DNA of 64,000 nucleotides, from contig NZ_PYON01000006.1 in the NCBI RefSeq assembly GCF_003026355.1, positions 1-64,000 on the forward strand. The letters run 5' to 3'. The notes beneath the pieces were generated by a model. It saw nothing but the letters and a program-made list of their open reading frames with translations, searched no databases and was not told the origin of the DNA. The DNA is from Photobacterium kishitanii (lineage in GTDB: Bacteria; Pseudomonadota; Gammaproteobacteria; Enterobacterales; Vibrionaceae). Below, in pieces: positions 42,870-51,381 of the stretch. A program made the translations under genes and the position numbers. How positions within the stretch are numbered: the stretch's first letter is position 1; each line of letters begins with the position of its first letter.

Positions 42870-43448
42870 TTATTGCTGCATAAGAGGACGAATACGTTTT
42901 TCTACCGTCTCTCGTGCACGGAATATACGTGAGCGAACTGTACCTACCGGACATCCCATTATTTCAGCGATTTCTTCATAGCTTAGACCATCCAGTTCAC
43001 GCAATGAGATCGCTGTTTTAAGATCGTCAGGTAATGATTCAATCGTACTAAAAACAACCCGCTTCAATTCTTCAGACAACATTTGGTTCTCAGGGTTCGA
43101 AATTTCTTTAAGCGCATTTCCACTTTCATAATATTCCGCGTCTTCAGCATCAACATCAGATGCTGGCGGACGACGTCCCTGAGCAACTAAATAATTTTTT
43201 GCGGTATTAACAGCTATACGGTAAAGCCATGTATAAAATGCACTTTCACCACGAAATGAGGGTAAGGCACGATACGCTTTAATAAATGCTTCTTGAGCAA
43301 CATCTGGCACATCACCAGAATTGCTAACATAACGTGAAACAAGGTTACAAACTTTATTCTGGTACTTAATAACCAGAAGGTTGAATGCTTGCTTATCTCC
43401 CCGCTGTACTCGCTCAATTAATACCTGATCAGTTTGCTGCTCGCTCAT
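42870..43448 (-). CDS. rpoE: RNA polymerase sigma-E factor
   Basis: ECF sigma factor for envelope stress, 192 aa, close to E. coli RpoE throughout. Region 2 contains DVAQEAFIKAYRALPSFRGES and YTWLYRIAVNTAKNYL; region 4 has LDGLSYEEIAEIMGCPVGTVRSRIFRARE. The start is set at MSEQQTDQVLIERVQ (43448) by homology; an ATG six codons upstream has no ribosome site, and GGGAG is at a rather long distance. The gene is preceded by its own sigma-E type promoter and is divergent from nadB. Confidence 0.97.
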   Translation of the reverse strand: MSEQQTDQVLIERVQRGDKQAFNLLVIKYQNKVCNLVSRYVSNSGDVPDVAQEAFIKAYRALPSFRGESAFYTWLYRIAVNTAKNYLVAQGRRPPASDVDAEDAEYYESGNALKEISNPENQMLSEELKRVVFSTIESLPDDLKTAISLRELDGLSYEEIAEIMGCPVGTVRSRIFRARETVEKRIRPLMQQ

Positions 43449-43970
43449 TCGAGCGTTTACTCCCATGTCTAACTGTTAGTAATATTGCATTCATCTCACG
43501 AGAACTAACACCGATAATGGCTGTAATTCGTTATTGATGCACAATGGTTTATTTAGATTATCCTGCCACTATAAGCGTTAGTCTCACCGTAAATAAAACA
43601 CTGACTTATGAAATATTTATGAGCATGAGCACTACGTAAGACCGATGGATAATGGCAAAGTTCCACCGTCAGTAAAATAATTTTATGTTTTCGTTACCGT
43701 TAGGTTATTACCTGTAACAAAGTTAAACAAAGGTAGGATTAATAACTTTAGTCATTTTACCTGAAATAATAATACTAACGAGGATCTGTAACTGAAAAAA
43801 GTAAAATAATCACTAAAGTAGACTGCTGTTACTTCGCTAACATTTAACAATAATACTGCTAAAGTACCGTATATTAATGATATTTACGCTACTCAAACCC
43901 AAACAAACATGCGTTTTAATAACAATTTTGGTAGCATGAAATAAGATTATCACATGGACATGCAATCACT
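43449..43970. other. rpoE-nadB divergent intergenic region
   Basis: 522 bp without a convincing gene. It contains the sigma-E promoter of rpoE (43637-43664), a leader of nearly 190 nt for rpoE, and on the other side the unmapped nadB promoter. A six-codon mini-ORF (MDMQSL) ends on the nadB start codon. Confidence 0.6.
43637..43664 (-). promoter_or_regulatory. Sigma-E autoregulatory promoter of rpoE
   Basis: The minus strand reads GGAACTT, 16 bp, TCTTA. This fits the sigma-E consensus (GGAACTT-N16-TCTGA) and the known E. coli rpoE promoter (GGAACTT-N16-TCTAA). It implies autoregulation with a leader of almost 190 nt. Confidence 0.82.
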
Positions 43971-45587
43971 ATGAATCAATTTCATCAACACGATAGCGAC
44001 ATTTTAGTCATTGGTAGTGGCGCAGCAGGACTGTCACTGGCACTACATTTAGCCCACCTAGGTAAAGTGACTATTTTATGCAAAGGGCCACTGAGTGAAG
44101 GTTCAACCTTTTATGCTCAAGGAGGTATCGCTGCCGTTTTTGATGAATCAGACAGTATCGCATCCCACGTTGAAGATACTTTGATTGCAGGAGCCCATCT
44201 GTGTGACCAAGACGTGGTGCAGTTTATCGCTGAAAATGCCAAGCAATGTGTACAATGGTTAATTGATGGTGGGGTGCCATTTGATCGAGAAGACACGGAC
44301 ACTGATGACGACCCCCGCTACCACCTAACATTAGAAGGTGGACACAGTCATCGTCGCATCCTTCATGCTGCTGATGCCACCGGAATGGCAATGCAAACCT
44401 CGCTCCAAGAACAAGCCCGTAATCATCCTAACATCACCATTCTTGAACGCCATAATGCCCTCGATTTAATCACTGAGAAAAAAATTAATCCCCAAGCAGT
44501 AACCAATCGTGCATTAGGTGCTTATGTTTGGAATCGAGACAAAGAGTGTGTTGAAACCCTAGCGGCTAAGTTTGTGGTTTTAGCCACAGGTGGTGCTTCA
44601 AAAGTATATCAATACACCTCAAACCCTGATGTATCATCCGGTGATGGCATTGCTATGGCATGGCGCGCAGGCTGTCGAGTCGCCAATCTAGAATTTAATC
44701 AATTTCATCCCACTTGCTTATTCCATCCCAAAGCACAGACCTTTTTATTAAGTGAAGCATTACGTGGCGAAGGGGCATATTTACGCCGTCCTGATGGCAG
44801 CCGTTTTATGTCAGAGTTTCACGAGAGTGCTGAACTGGCGCCACGAGATGTGGTTGCACGTGCGATCGATTACGAAATGAAGCGTTTAGGCGCCGATTGT
44901 ATGTATCTCGATATTAGCCACAAACCCGCTGATTTCGTTAAAAGTCACTTTCCAACCATTGCTGAAAAATTGCAGGGTTACGGCATTGATATCACCCAAG
45001 ATATGATTCCAATTGTTCCTGCTGCACACTATACCTGTGGTGGAGTGGTGGTAGATAAATCAGGTAAAACAGATATTGATGGTTTATATGCCATTGGTGA
45101 AGTGAGCTATACCGGTCTTCATGGTGCTAACCGCATGGCATCAAACTCACTGCTTGAGTGCGTAGTCTATGCATGGTCTGCTTCACAAGATATTGAGCGC
45201 CAATTTAAGACTATTTTACAGCCACAACAGCTGCCATTTTGGGATGACAGTAAAGTGACTAACTCTGATGAAGAAGTAGTCATTCAACATAACTGGCATG
45301 AATTACGATTATTTATGTGGGATTACGTCGGTATTGTCCGTTCAACCAAACGTTTAGAGCGTGCCATGCACCGAATTGAATTACTTAAGCACGAAATTGA
45401 TGAATATTACTGTCATTTCCGAGTTTCAAATAATCTGCTCGAACTGCGTAATTTATTACAAGTTGCAGAACTAATAGTACGTTGTGCGATGGAACGTAAA
45501 GAAAGCCGAGGACTACACTATACTCTTGATTATCCAGAGCTTGATGAGCAAGCTACAGCAACCATTTTAGTGCCTGATAATTACTAG
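43971..45587 (+). CDS. nadB: L-aspartate oxidase
   Basis: FAD enzyme that oxidises L-aspartate to iminoaspartate, the first step of de novo NAD synthesis. The 538-aa protein has the dinucleotide motif [43 protein letters not shown], the active-site region [11 protein letters not shown] and [11 protein letters not shown], and a C-terminal helical domain. The ATG is followed by [12 protein letters not shown]; only GGA 12 bp upstream resembles a ribosome site, and the stop of a mini-ORF overlaps it. Divergent from rpoE as in E. coli. Confidence 0.96.
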   Translation: MNQFHQHDSDILVIGSGAAGLSLALHLAHLGKVTILCKGPLSEGSTFYAQGGIAAVFDESDSIASHVEDTLIAGAHLCDQDVVQFIAENAKQCVQWLIDGGVPFDREDTDTDDDPRYHLTLEGGHSHRRILHAADATGMAMQTSLQEQARNHPNITILERHNALDLITEKKINPQAVTNRALGAYVWNRDKECVETLAAKFVVLATGGASKVYQYTSNPDVSSGDGIAMAWRAGCRVANLEFNQFHPTCLFHPKAQTFLLSEALRGEGAYLRRPDGSRFMSEFHESAELAPRDVVARAIDYEMKRLGADCMYLDISHKPADFVKSHFPTIAEKLQGYGIDITQDMIPIVPAAHYTCGGVVVDKSGKTDIDGLYAIGEVSYTGLHGANRMASNSLLECVVYAWSASQDIERQFKTILQPQQLPFWDDSKVTNSDEEVVIQHNWHELRLFMWDYVGIVRSTKRLERAMHRIELLKHEIDEYYCHFRVSNNLLELRNLLQVAELIVRCAMERKESRGLHYTLDYPELDEQATATILVPDNY

Positions 45588-45639
45588 CTTCAATACGCTG
45601 TAACTCGCCAATACTATGGTGCTAATTATAATATTAGCA

Positions 45640-46083
45640 TCATGGTTTATTTACTGAGGAAGCCGGCTTTAATAGCCCTAAATGAAGCCACATTTTTAGT
45701 TGCCGATAACGCAACTCATCGCAACTGTCATAACAGATAATGAGCCACTGATTTCGAGGATGTGACACCGACAAGACCACCAGCCAGCGGGTAACTAATT
45801 TCACCGCTACCATCTCCCCCCTTTGATTATGCCAGCGAAGATTACCATCACTATAAAGCCGTAACGGTCCCTGTTGGCGTAAATAATATTGATACATTCG
45901 CTGCCATTCAAATAATAATGCTTCGGCAAAAAAATAACTCAACGGCCAAAAAACAGGTGGAACGACACATAACAATAGTACTGCACCAAGATAACATCGA
46001 CTCAGTGCAGTGTTCAGTAGCGGGGATAAGTTAAGCTTTAAATCAACGTAACTTGCTGTTGTTGTGAGCAACAATCTTATCAA
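45640..46083 (-). CDS. cptA: YgfX/CptA family membrane protein
   Basis: A 147-aa protein with one or two membrane helices (near 28-55), followed by a small soluble domain containing GPLRLYSDGNLRWHNQRGEM and DELRYRQLKMWL, matching YgfX. In E. coli YgfX partners SdhE; it was described as a toxin-like inhibitor of FtsZ/MreB, though its physiological role is debated. The reading frame opens inside sdhE and offers only TTG starts (46083 or a few codons later), so the true start is uncertain and coupling to sdhE is likely. Confidence 0.82.
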   Translation of the reverse strand: MIRLLLTTTASYVDLKLNLSPLLNTALSRCYLGAVLLLCVVPPVFWPLSYFFAEALLFEWQRMYQYYLRQQGPLRLYSDGNLRWHNQRGEMVAVKLVTRWLVVLSVSHPRNQWLIICYDSCDELRYRQLKMWLHLGLLKPASSVNKP

Positions 46084-46303
46084 CCATCATTGCATGAGCA
46101 GCGTTATCACTGCGGCCATGCTGCATCATCCATTTAAATAAATCAGGATCGTCACATGTCAGTAGAGAAATAAAATCACGTTGTTGCTGCTCTGATAAAT
46201 CATCAAAACACTCTTCAAAAAATGGCATCACCAACACGTCTAACTCTAACATGCCACGACGACATGCCCATTTTACGCGGGCTCTCTCTTCTGCAACTAA
46301 CAT
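46043..46303 (-). CDS. sdhE: FAD assembly factor SdhE
   Basis: Promotes covalent flavinylation of succinate dehydrogenase and fumarate reductase. The 86-aa all-helical protein has the RGxxE motif in ACRRGMLELDVL and the conserved FISLLTCDDPDLFKWM. AGAGG lies 6 bp before the ATG. Its 3' end overlaps the ygfX frame by 41 bp, and it is divergent from ygfZ as in other Gammaproteobacteria. Confidence 0.95.
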   Translation of the reverse strand: MLVAEERARVKWACRRGMLELDVLVMPFFEECFDDLSEQQQRDFISLLTCDDPDLFKWMMQHGRSDNAAHAMMVDKIVAHNNSKLR

Positions 46304-46555
46304 ACATAACCTCTATGTGCGTGCCTAATGGCTCACTGATAATCGAATACTTAGTGTATTTCCGTTATAACGATATTAACAGTCGTGCTCAATAACGACC
46401 ATGCACCAGCGCAAACAATCGCTCAAGATGAGACCTAGCCCACCATAATGACATCTAATGAAAACAGCTAATTAACCCATCATGTAACCATGGTTAATTA
46501 TTTTGTCCAGTTGGTATAACATAGCGCAATCATTACTGCATTTGTGGATACCATT

Positions 46556-47536
46556 ATGAACACTTGGTCAACTCAACATAGTTTTACCCCACTCGCTTTA
46601 AGCACCACCGATTCTTTGCCTGATTTAGCCATAATCAACCTCAGCGATTGGGGCATGGTGACACTCGTTGGCCCAGACAGTAAATCATATTTACAAGGTC
46701 AATTAACCTGTGATGTGGTGTCATTAGCCGCAGATGCCTCGACCTTTGCTGGCCACTGTGACGCTAAAGGAAAATTACGTACGATTATGCGTGTTTTCCA
46801 CTATCAGAATGGCTATGGCTTAGTGCAACGCCAAAGCGTGATGGCAAACCAATTACCCGAATTAAAAAAATATGCCGTATTTTCTAAAACAGAAATAACC
46901 CAAGCTGAAGTGGTTATTTTGGCGTTGGTTGGTCGCCAAGCTCAAGCAACGATTGATCATCATTTCAGTGGCGATGCTGATGTGCGTCATAACGACACTG
47001 CGACGGTAGTAAAAGTAGATAACGAACGTTGGTTAATCATAACCACTGCAGAGCAAGCTGATTCAGTGATCACCACCTTGACACCCACGGCAATTTTGGC
47101 AACCACTGACCTGTGGGATTTATATGATATTAAAGCTGCCATGCCGCGAATTGATAGCACCATCGAACTTGAGTTCATTCCACAAGCAGTTAATTTACAA
47201 GCCGTTAACGGTATTAGCTTTAAAAAAGGCTGCTATACCGGTCAAGAAACTGTCGCACGTGCTAAGTACCGTGGCATCAATAAACGCGCCATGTATATCG
47301 TTGCAGGCATAGCAACTCAGTGCCCACAAGCAGGTGATGCATTAGAGCGTAGCGTGGGTGAAAATTGGCGTAAAGGTGGTACAGTAATTTGTGGTTATCA
47401 ATACAGTGACAATCAAGCATTGGCACTCGTGGTATTACCTAATGATCTCGACGCTGATAGCCAATTCCGGTTTGCAGCTAACCCAGATGCACTATGGCAC
47501 AAACTCGATCTACCGTATGATCTTAATGCAGAATAA
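46556..47536 (+). CDS. ygfZ: tRNA-modifying / Fe-S repair protein YgfZ
   Basis: Folate-binding GcvT-like protein that supports assembly or repair of Fe-S enzymes such as MiaB. The 326-aa length equals E. coli YgfZ. The key motif KGCYTGQETVARAKYRG with its essential Cys is intact; the N-terminal DSKSYLQGQLTCDV and GHCDAKGKLRT are family-typical. The ATG at 46556 has GGA 8 bp upstream; a GTG four codons earlier is open too. It overlaps the next gene by 11 bp. Confidence 0.95.
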   Translation: MNTWSTQHSFTPLALSTTDSLPDLAIINLSDWGMVTLVGPDSKSYLQGQLTCDVVSLAADASTFAGHCDAKGKLRTIMRVFHYQNGYGLVQRQSVMANQLPELKKYAVFSKTEITQAEVVILALVGRQAQATIDHHFSGDADVRHNDTATVVKVDNERWLIITTAEQADSVITTLTPTAILATTDLWDLYDIKAAMPRIDSTIELEFIPQAVNLQAVNGISFKKGCYTGQETVARAKYRGINKRAMYIVAGIATQCPQAGDALERSVGENWRKGGTVICGYQYSDNQALALVVLPNDLDADSQFRFAANPDALWHKLDLPYDLNAE

Positions 47537-48011
47537 TCAGATTGATACGCCAGTAACGCGGTTACTGGCTAGCGAAGGGGTTGATTACCGTTTACTACCG
47601 CATACTAAACCGGCCAAAACCATTGCCGAAGCAGCAGCAGAACGCGGGGTCGATCCACAGCATATGGTCAAATCAATATTGCTCAAAGATATGTCTGGGT
47701 TTCATGTATTGGCATGTGTACCTGGGCTGCAATCAGTTGATCCTAAAAAAGTACGGGCATTATTTGGTTGTCAGCGTATGACCTGCGCTGATGCTACCGA
47801 AGTTGAGAAAGTGACCGGATTAGTCATCGGGACTGTTGCACCTCTAGGGCTAAAACGCCCACTTGCGGTTGTGTTTGATGCCGCGATTACAGCCATTGAA
47901 CACGTTAATATTAGCAGCGGTGATCGTATGGCTGGCATTGAGATCGCCACTGAAGACTTATTGATCTTGTGCGATCCCATCTTAGGCAATATTTGCCGAG
48001 ATCAATCTTGA
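47526..48011 (+). CDS. YbaK/EbsC family aminoacyl-tRNA deacylase
   Basis: A 161-aa protein of the YbaK/ProX fold that hydrolyses mischarged aminoacyl-tRNA in known members. Visible features are HTKPAKTIAEAAAERGV, the MVKSILLKDMSGF strand with the conserved Lys, the GLVIGTVAPLGL loop and GDRMAGIEIATEDLL. Which tRNA it edits cannot be told from sequence. The ATG at 47526 lies inside the last codons of ygfZ (11-bp overlap) with no good ribosome site, so translation is probably coupled. Confidence 0.85.
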   Translation: MQNNQIDTPVTRLLASEGVDYRLLPHTKPAKTIAEAAAERGVDPQHMVKSILLKDMSGFHVLACVPGLQSVDPKKVRALFGCQRMTCADATEVEKVTGLVIGTVAPLGLKRPLAVVFDAAITAIEHVNISSGDRMAGIEIATEDLLILCDPILGNICRDQS

Positions 48012-48088
48012 TTGGTAATAACACATAGTTAAACTGGCGGTATTGATTAAGGTGCCGTTGGTTTAGTGAGATAATAGAGGAATAGACA

Positions 48089-49039
48089 ATGGCGAGCCAT
48101 CATCACGATATCAATTGGCGCGGTGTCGATCTGAATTTATTGATTGCCTTTGCGGCATTAATAGAAACCCGCAGTGTCACTAAAGCAGCCAATAAACTTG
48201 CCATTGGTCAATCAGCAATGAGCCATAATTTATCGCGTTTGCGCAGTTTATTAAATGATCCATTGTTTGAGCGTCATGGTCACCAAATGCTGCCAACTCA
48301 AACCGCGTTAGATCATGCTGCCACGGTTGATACTATTCTGTCACTGATCACCAATGAACTCCTACGCCCAAGCGTCTTTGTTCCAGCAGATTTCTGTGGC
48401 ACTTTTAAAATAGGCTTAACCGATTATGCAGAGCTGCTCTTTGCGCCAGCCTTATATGATGCGATTCACCACCAAGCACCACAATGCCAACTGAGTTTCT
48501 TTAATGTTGATCGGCACAGTTATCACACAGACTTTAATCAGCACCGAATTGATGTGGTGATTGGATCCATGACTGATATGGGTAAAGATATTGAACATCA
48601 ATATTTATACACTGAAGATCATGTTTGCCTTTACGATCAACAAGCCACAGGTCTTAACCAACACGTTAGTCTCGATCAATACAGTCAGCATCCACATGCG
48701 TTAGTTAGCCCTGATGGTAAATTAACCACGCAAGTCGATGACCAATTACAACGACAGGGATTTCAACGTCAAGTTGCGGTGGGATCACATAATTTTCTAA
48801 CCATTAGACATTTACTGAGTGGCCGTGATTTAATCTGTGTGGTATCACGATTAATGGCACAACTGGATATTTTTAACGACCAACTCACTCAATGCCCACC
48901 GCCTGTCGCCATTGCTGATTTTGATATTCGATTATTATGGCTCCATCGCAACAGTAACCACCCTCGCAACCAATGGTTGCGCCAAGTCGTTGCCAGTACA
49001 GTAATAGCCCAAGTTAAACAACTTCGCATTGGTATATAG
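48089..49039 (+). CDS. LysR family transcriptional regulator
   Basis: A 316-aa regulator with an N-terminal winged HTH (DLNLLIAFAALIETRSVTKA, then ANKLAIGQSAMSHNLSRLRSL) and a C-terminal substrate-binding domain starting near residue 95 (GTFKIGLTDYAELLF). This layout resembles the NahR/LinR/NodD-like branch. AGAGG precedes the ATG at 8 bp. Its target is unknown: the gene upstream is a deacylase on the same strand and the nqrM operon converges on it. Confidence 0.9.
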   Translation: MASHHHDINWRGVDLNLLIAFAALIETRSVTKAANKLAIGQSAMSHNLSRLRSLLNDPLFERHGHQMLPTQTALDHAATVDTILSLITNELLRPSVFVPADFCGTFKIGLTDYAELLFAPALYDAIHHQAPQCQLSFFNVDRHSYHTDFNQHRIDVVIGSMTDMGKDIEHQYLYTEDHVCLYDQQATGLNQHVSLDQYSQHPHALVSPDGKLTTQVDDQLQRQGFQRQVAVGSHNFLTIRHLLSGRDLICVVSRLMAQLDIFNDQLTQCPPPVAIADFDIRLLWLHRNSNHPRNQWLRQVVASTVIAQVKQLRIGI

Positions 49040-49079
49040 ATCGCTATGGCAGAGCATAGTAGCTCTGCCAATATTATTC

Positions 49080-49280
49080 CTAGGCGCGGCTATTCGGTTC
49101 TTGAATCTGATAAAGTTTGTGTTCATCGCAAGGCTCATCACAATGACACTCTTTATTGACACCAACATTAGCAAGACCGCCACAACTGCCACTGATCGTT
49201 TGTCGTTTGACAAACCACCCAATTGCCATCGCCAATATCACCGCCACAAAAATCCCTAAGGTTAATAAAAAAGTGGTCAT
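49080..49280 (-). CDS. nqrM: Na+-NQR maturation protein NqrM
   Basis: A 66-aa membrane-anchored protein of the DUF539 family, needed for Na+-translocating NADH:quinone reductase assembly in Vibrio, probably in iron delivery to the NqrD/E site. It has one N-terminal helix (4-24) and the Cys pattern ISGSCGGL...CHCDEPC (C33, C45, C47, C51). Normally nqrM follows nqrF-apbE; here it is the third gene of a separate operon and overlaps the NifX-like gene by 4 bp (ATGA). It could be the sole copy or a paralogue. Confidence 0.9.
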   Translation of the reverse strand: MTTFLLTLGIFVAVILAMAIGWFVKRQTISGSCGGLANVGVNKECHCDEPCDEHKLYQIQEPNSRA

Positions 49281-49747
49281 AGCTTGAGACCGCCTATCTT
49301 ACCGAGGCCATTAACAATTGGACTTAGCATGCCAACTTTTACCGCTACTGGCGCTGATTTCTTAGAACCACAACCGCAGCCACATGCGCCTTTTTCTCGT
49401 TTACAAGCACGCCCCTGTTCTGCGCTCAGTAAGGCTTCTTTAGTCACCCCACCAGCTAAGAAATCCACTAATGATGTTCGTGGAGCAACACGACTAACAC
49501 TGAATCCAGCTTGTAATAAACGCGCTAAAGATCGAGTACCAATATTACCTAATACAATTTCAGTCACATTAAGTGCTGCTAGTTGGCGTTGCAGAATTTT
49601 TTTATGCTTACACCCCAATTCACGACTGCCACTATTTTCAAGCTGTTCAATTAGTTGACCTTGTTGATCATAAATAGCAAACGTTGCTGCTTTACCAAAA
49701 TGGCCCGCTATTTGATTTCTGGGAGTCAATGCAATTGCTATTAACAT
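49277..49747 (-). CDS. NifX/NifB-type dinitrogenase cofactor-domain protein with Cys-rich tail
   Basis: A 156-aa protein with a NifX/NafY-like domain (MLIAIALTPRNQIAGHFGKA ... EIVLGNIGTRSLARLLQAGF) that binds Fe-S or FeMo-type clusters in known relatives. The C-terminal part is rich in Cys (GRACKREKGACGCGCGS). No nitrogenase gene is in the window, so nitrogen fixation is unlikely to be its job. It sits 3 bp after the DUF134 gene and overlaps nqrM, which points to iron handling for NqrM or the NQR complex; this is inference. Confidence 0.82.
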   Translation of the reverse strand: MLIAIALTPRNQIAGHFGKAATFAIYDQQGQLIEQLENSGSRELGCKHKKILQRQLAALNVTEIVLGNIGTRSLARLLQAGFSVSRVAPRTSLVDFLAGGVTKEALLSAEQGRACKREKGACGCGCGSKKSAPVAVKVGMLSPIVNGLGKIGGLKL

Positions 49748-49750
49748 AAA

Positions 49751-50059
49751 TTAATCCTCGATAGTCTGTATGCTGTCTGATGCTAACTCTAATGCCATGC
49801 CCATCACTAACGCCTGTGCTACTTTGTGTCGCCCTCGAGCAATAATATTGCCTAGGGTTTGACGTGACACACCCAACTGTTGCGCAGCTTCAAGCTGTTG
49901 CAAACCTAACATATCGACCAATCTCAATGCCTCTAATTCATCACTTGCCAATGCCAGTTTCGGCAATTGCTTCATTGGTACACCATTAGGCTTAAAACAG
50001 CTATAAGCTGGACGGCAAGCTATCTTTCTTACAATTTTAGGTCTTGCCATGATGATCAT
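49751..50059 (-). CDS. DUF134 family HTH protein
   Basis: A 102-aa DNA-binding-like protein. DELEALRLVDMLGLQQLEAA, followed by QQLGVSRQTLGNIIARGRHK, is a sigma-70 region 4-like HTH; the N-terminal RPKIVRKIACRPAYSCFKP contains two Cys that may bind metal. DUF134 genes often lie beside NifX-like genes. The start may be 50059 (with AGGGG close by) or the ATG at 50050. First gene of the operon with the NifX-like gene and nqrM, so it is a likely metal-responsive regulator of the operon. Confidence 0.82.
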   Translation of the reverse strand: MIIMARPKIVRKIACRPAYSCFKPNGVPMKQLPKLALASDELEALRLVDMLGLQQLEAAQQLGVSRQTLGNIIARGRHKVAQALVMGMALELASDSIQTIED

Positions 50060-50540
50060 AACCCCTGTTCATTGACGGTTATTATTGGCATACGCCAAAA
50101 ACTCCGCATTGATCTAGGATCATAAATCATCATCTAAGTACCAATTTCAATCAATAACCCCCAACACAAATAACATCGTTTTTAAAATATCAGCACAATA
50201 TATCGTAATCGTATCTAATTCATTACTCACTACTGCGCTTAGAAATCACACTGCTAGAACAAAAACCAACCACCGATAATTAATTTAACGCTAACATCGC
50301 TAAACAGGTTGATATCCTCGCAAATAAATCAGCTCGAACTAGAGATACCAGCCTCGATAATAAATTATAAAAAAAGACACAAATCAGAATATTAATCTAA
50401 ATATTAGATTTGTTATTACATAATAAGTCGATAAATGAAACTTATCGTGAAATTTATGCTGATAGTGTCACAGAAGTGTCATCGCCCTTAACGTATACTT
50501 AGCACGTTAATCGCCAGGATGGTCGGAGTTAAACTGTATT
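50060..50540. other. DUF134-ytfK intergenic region
   Basis: 481 bp, A+T-rich, without a credible gene. The right end holds the ytfK promoter with a Pho box (50465-50499). The left end must contain the promoter of the DUF134 operon, which I could not assign. Confidence 0.6.
50465..50499 (+). promoter_or_regulatory. Pho box and -10 of ytfK
   Basis: GTGTCAC-AGAA-GTGTCAT (50465-50482) is a 7-4-7 direct repeat with TGTCA units 11 bp apart, the PhoB-box layout. An 11-bp gap separates it from TATACT (50494-50499), and no good -35 box is present. This is the class of promoter in which PhoB replaces the -35. ytfK is reported as a PhoB target in E. coli. Confidence 0.78.
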
Positions 50541-50744
50541 ATGCGGATGTTCAAACGCTACTTGCCTAAATTAATCGCCAAGCATGTTAGTCGTATATTT
50601 AATGGAAGAATTTATATTGATGGCCGTGGCGGCTATCATTTTGAGAAAGGAATATTGTTGGTACCACTAAAGGCCCAACAACATCATTATGATACGGTTA
50701 ACGAGGTTAACCTAGAAATTAAGCGCCTACGTGAAGTTTATTAA
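50541..50744 (+). CDS. ytfK: DUF1107 family protein YtfK
   Basis: A 67-aa basic protein matching E. coli YtfK (68 aa): FKRYLPKLIAKHVSRIFNGR, IYIDGRGGYHFEKGILLVP and a Lys/Arg-rich end. In E. coli YtfK binds SpoT and shifts it to (p)ppGpp synthesis under phosphate or fatty-acid starvation. Starts at the first of two close ATGs; GGAG is rather distant. Monocistronic, followed by a terminator and preceded by a Pho box. Confidence 0.88.
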   Translation: MRMFKRYLPKLIAKHVSRIFNGRIYIDGRGGYHFEKGILLVPLKAQQHHYDTVNEVNLEIKRLREVY

Positions 50745-50790
50745 AGACGATATTTATTAAAAATAAACTCTTCGCTAAATAAACCACATC

Positions 50791-50815
50791 AAGCCCACTT
50801 CATTGGGTGGGCTTT
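50791..50815. terminator. Terminator between ytfK and gcvH
   Basis: AAGCCCAC - loop - GTGGGCTT: an 8-bp stem between two converging genes. T runs are short on both sides, so efficiency is uncertain. Confidence 0.65.
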
Positions 50816-50826
50816 AATCGTAGCAA

Positions 50827-51219
50827 CTACTCATCGTCAGCGATGGATGCTAAATAATCTTCAGCATCAAGCAACTCATCTAAATCCTCTTCAACATCAA
50901 TTCGAATTTGAAATAGCCATCCATCACCATAAGGATCGCTATTGACCAACTCTGGTGCAGCATCAAGATCATCATTGATTGTTATGATCGTGCCAGTACA
51001 CGGCGCATAAATATCTGATGCTGCTTTTACCGATTCAATAACCGCACACTCTTCTCCAGCATCAACAGCAGCCCCGCTATCAGGCAAATCAATAAAAACC
51101 ATATCACCTAATAGCGCTTGAGCGTGATCACTAATACCAACGGTGTAAATTCCATCACCTTCATCACGCAACCATTCATGAGTATGAGTAAATTTTAATT
51201 CAGAGGGTACATAGCTCAT
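50827..51219 (-). CDS. gcvH: Glycine cleavage system H protein
   Basis: Lipoyl carrier that shuttles the aminomethyl group between GcvP and GcvT. The 130-aa protein has the lipoylation site K65 in [14 protein letters not shown] and the [12 protein letters not shown] strand. In E. coli gcvT and gcvP flank it; here neither is adjacent, and gcvH alone follows ubiI after 162 bp. No glycine riboswitch or gcvT remnant is visible in the gap. Confidence 0.96.
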   Translation of the reverse strand: MSYVPSELKFTHTHEWLRDEGDGIYTVGISDHAQALLGDMVFIDLPDSGAAVDAGEECAVIESVKAASDIYAPCTGTIITINDDLDAAPELVNSDPYGDGWLFQIRIDVEEDLDELLDAEDYLASIADDE

Positions 51220-51381
51220 TCACACATCCTTTTTAATCTCACCATTAATCGGTAACTATCACTCCATTTATTACTGTAGGTGAAAAAAAAATTTTTGCTC
51301 AATTTTAGATATAAAAAAAACCACAACAAAAAAATGCTATGGCTTCATAAATTATCACTGGAATAGTTACTTAATTAGAGA

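Noticed and set aside
45615..45644. Inverted repeat TGCTAAT...ATTAGCA between nadB and ygfX as a terminator
   Set aside because: A/T-only stem with no T run on either strand; too weak to call, though it may help separate the converging genes.
48889..49259. Several overlapping frames around the lysR end and nqrM
   Set aside because: Only the 66-aa NqrM frame has a family signature and fits the operon; the others are shadows on either strand.
49277..49747. NifX-like gene as evidence of nitrogen fixation
   Set aside because: No nif structural or assembly genes are in the window and the operon partner is nqrM; the domain is widespread in non-fixing bacteria.
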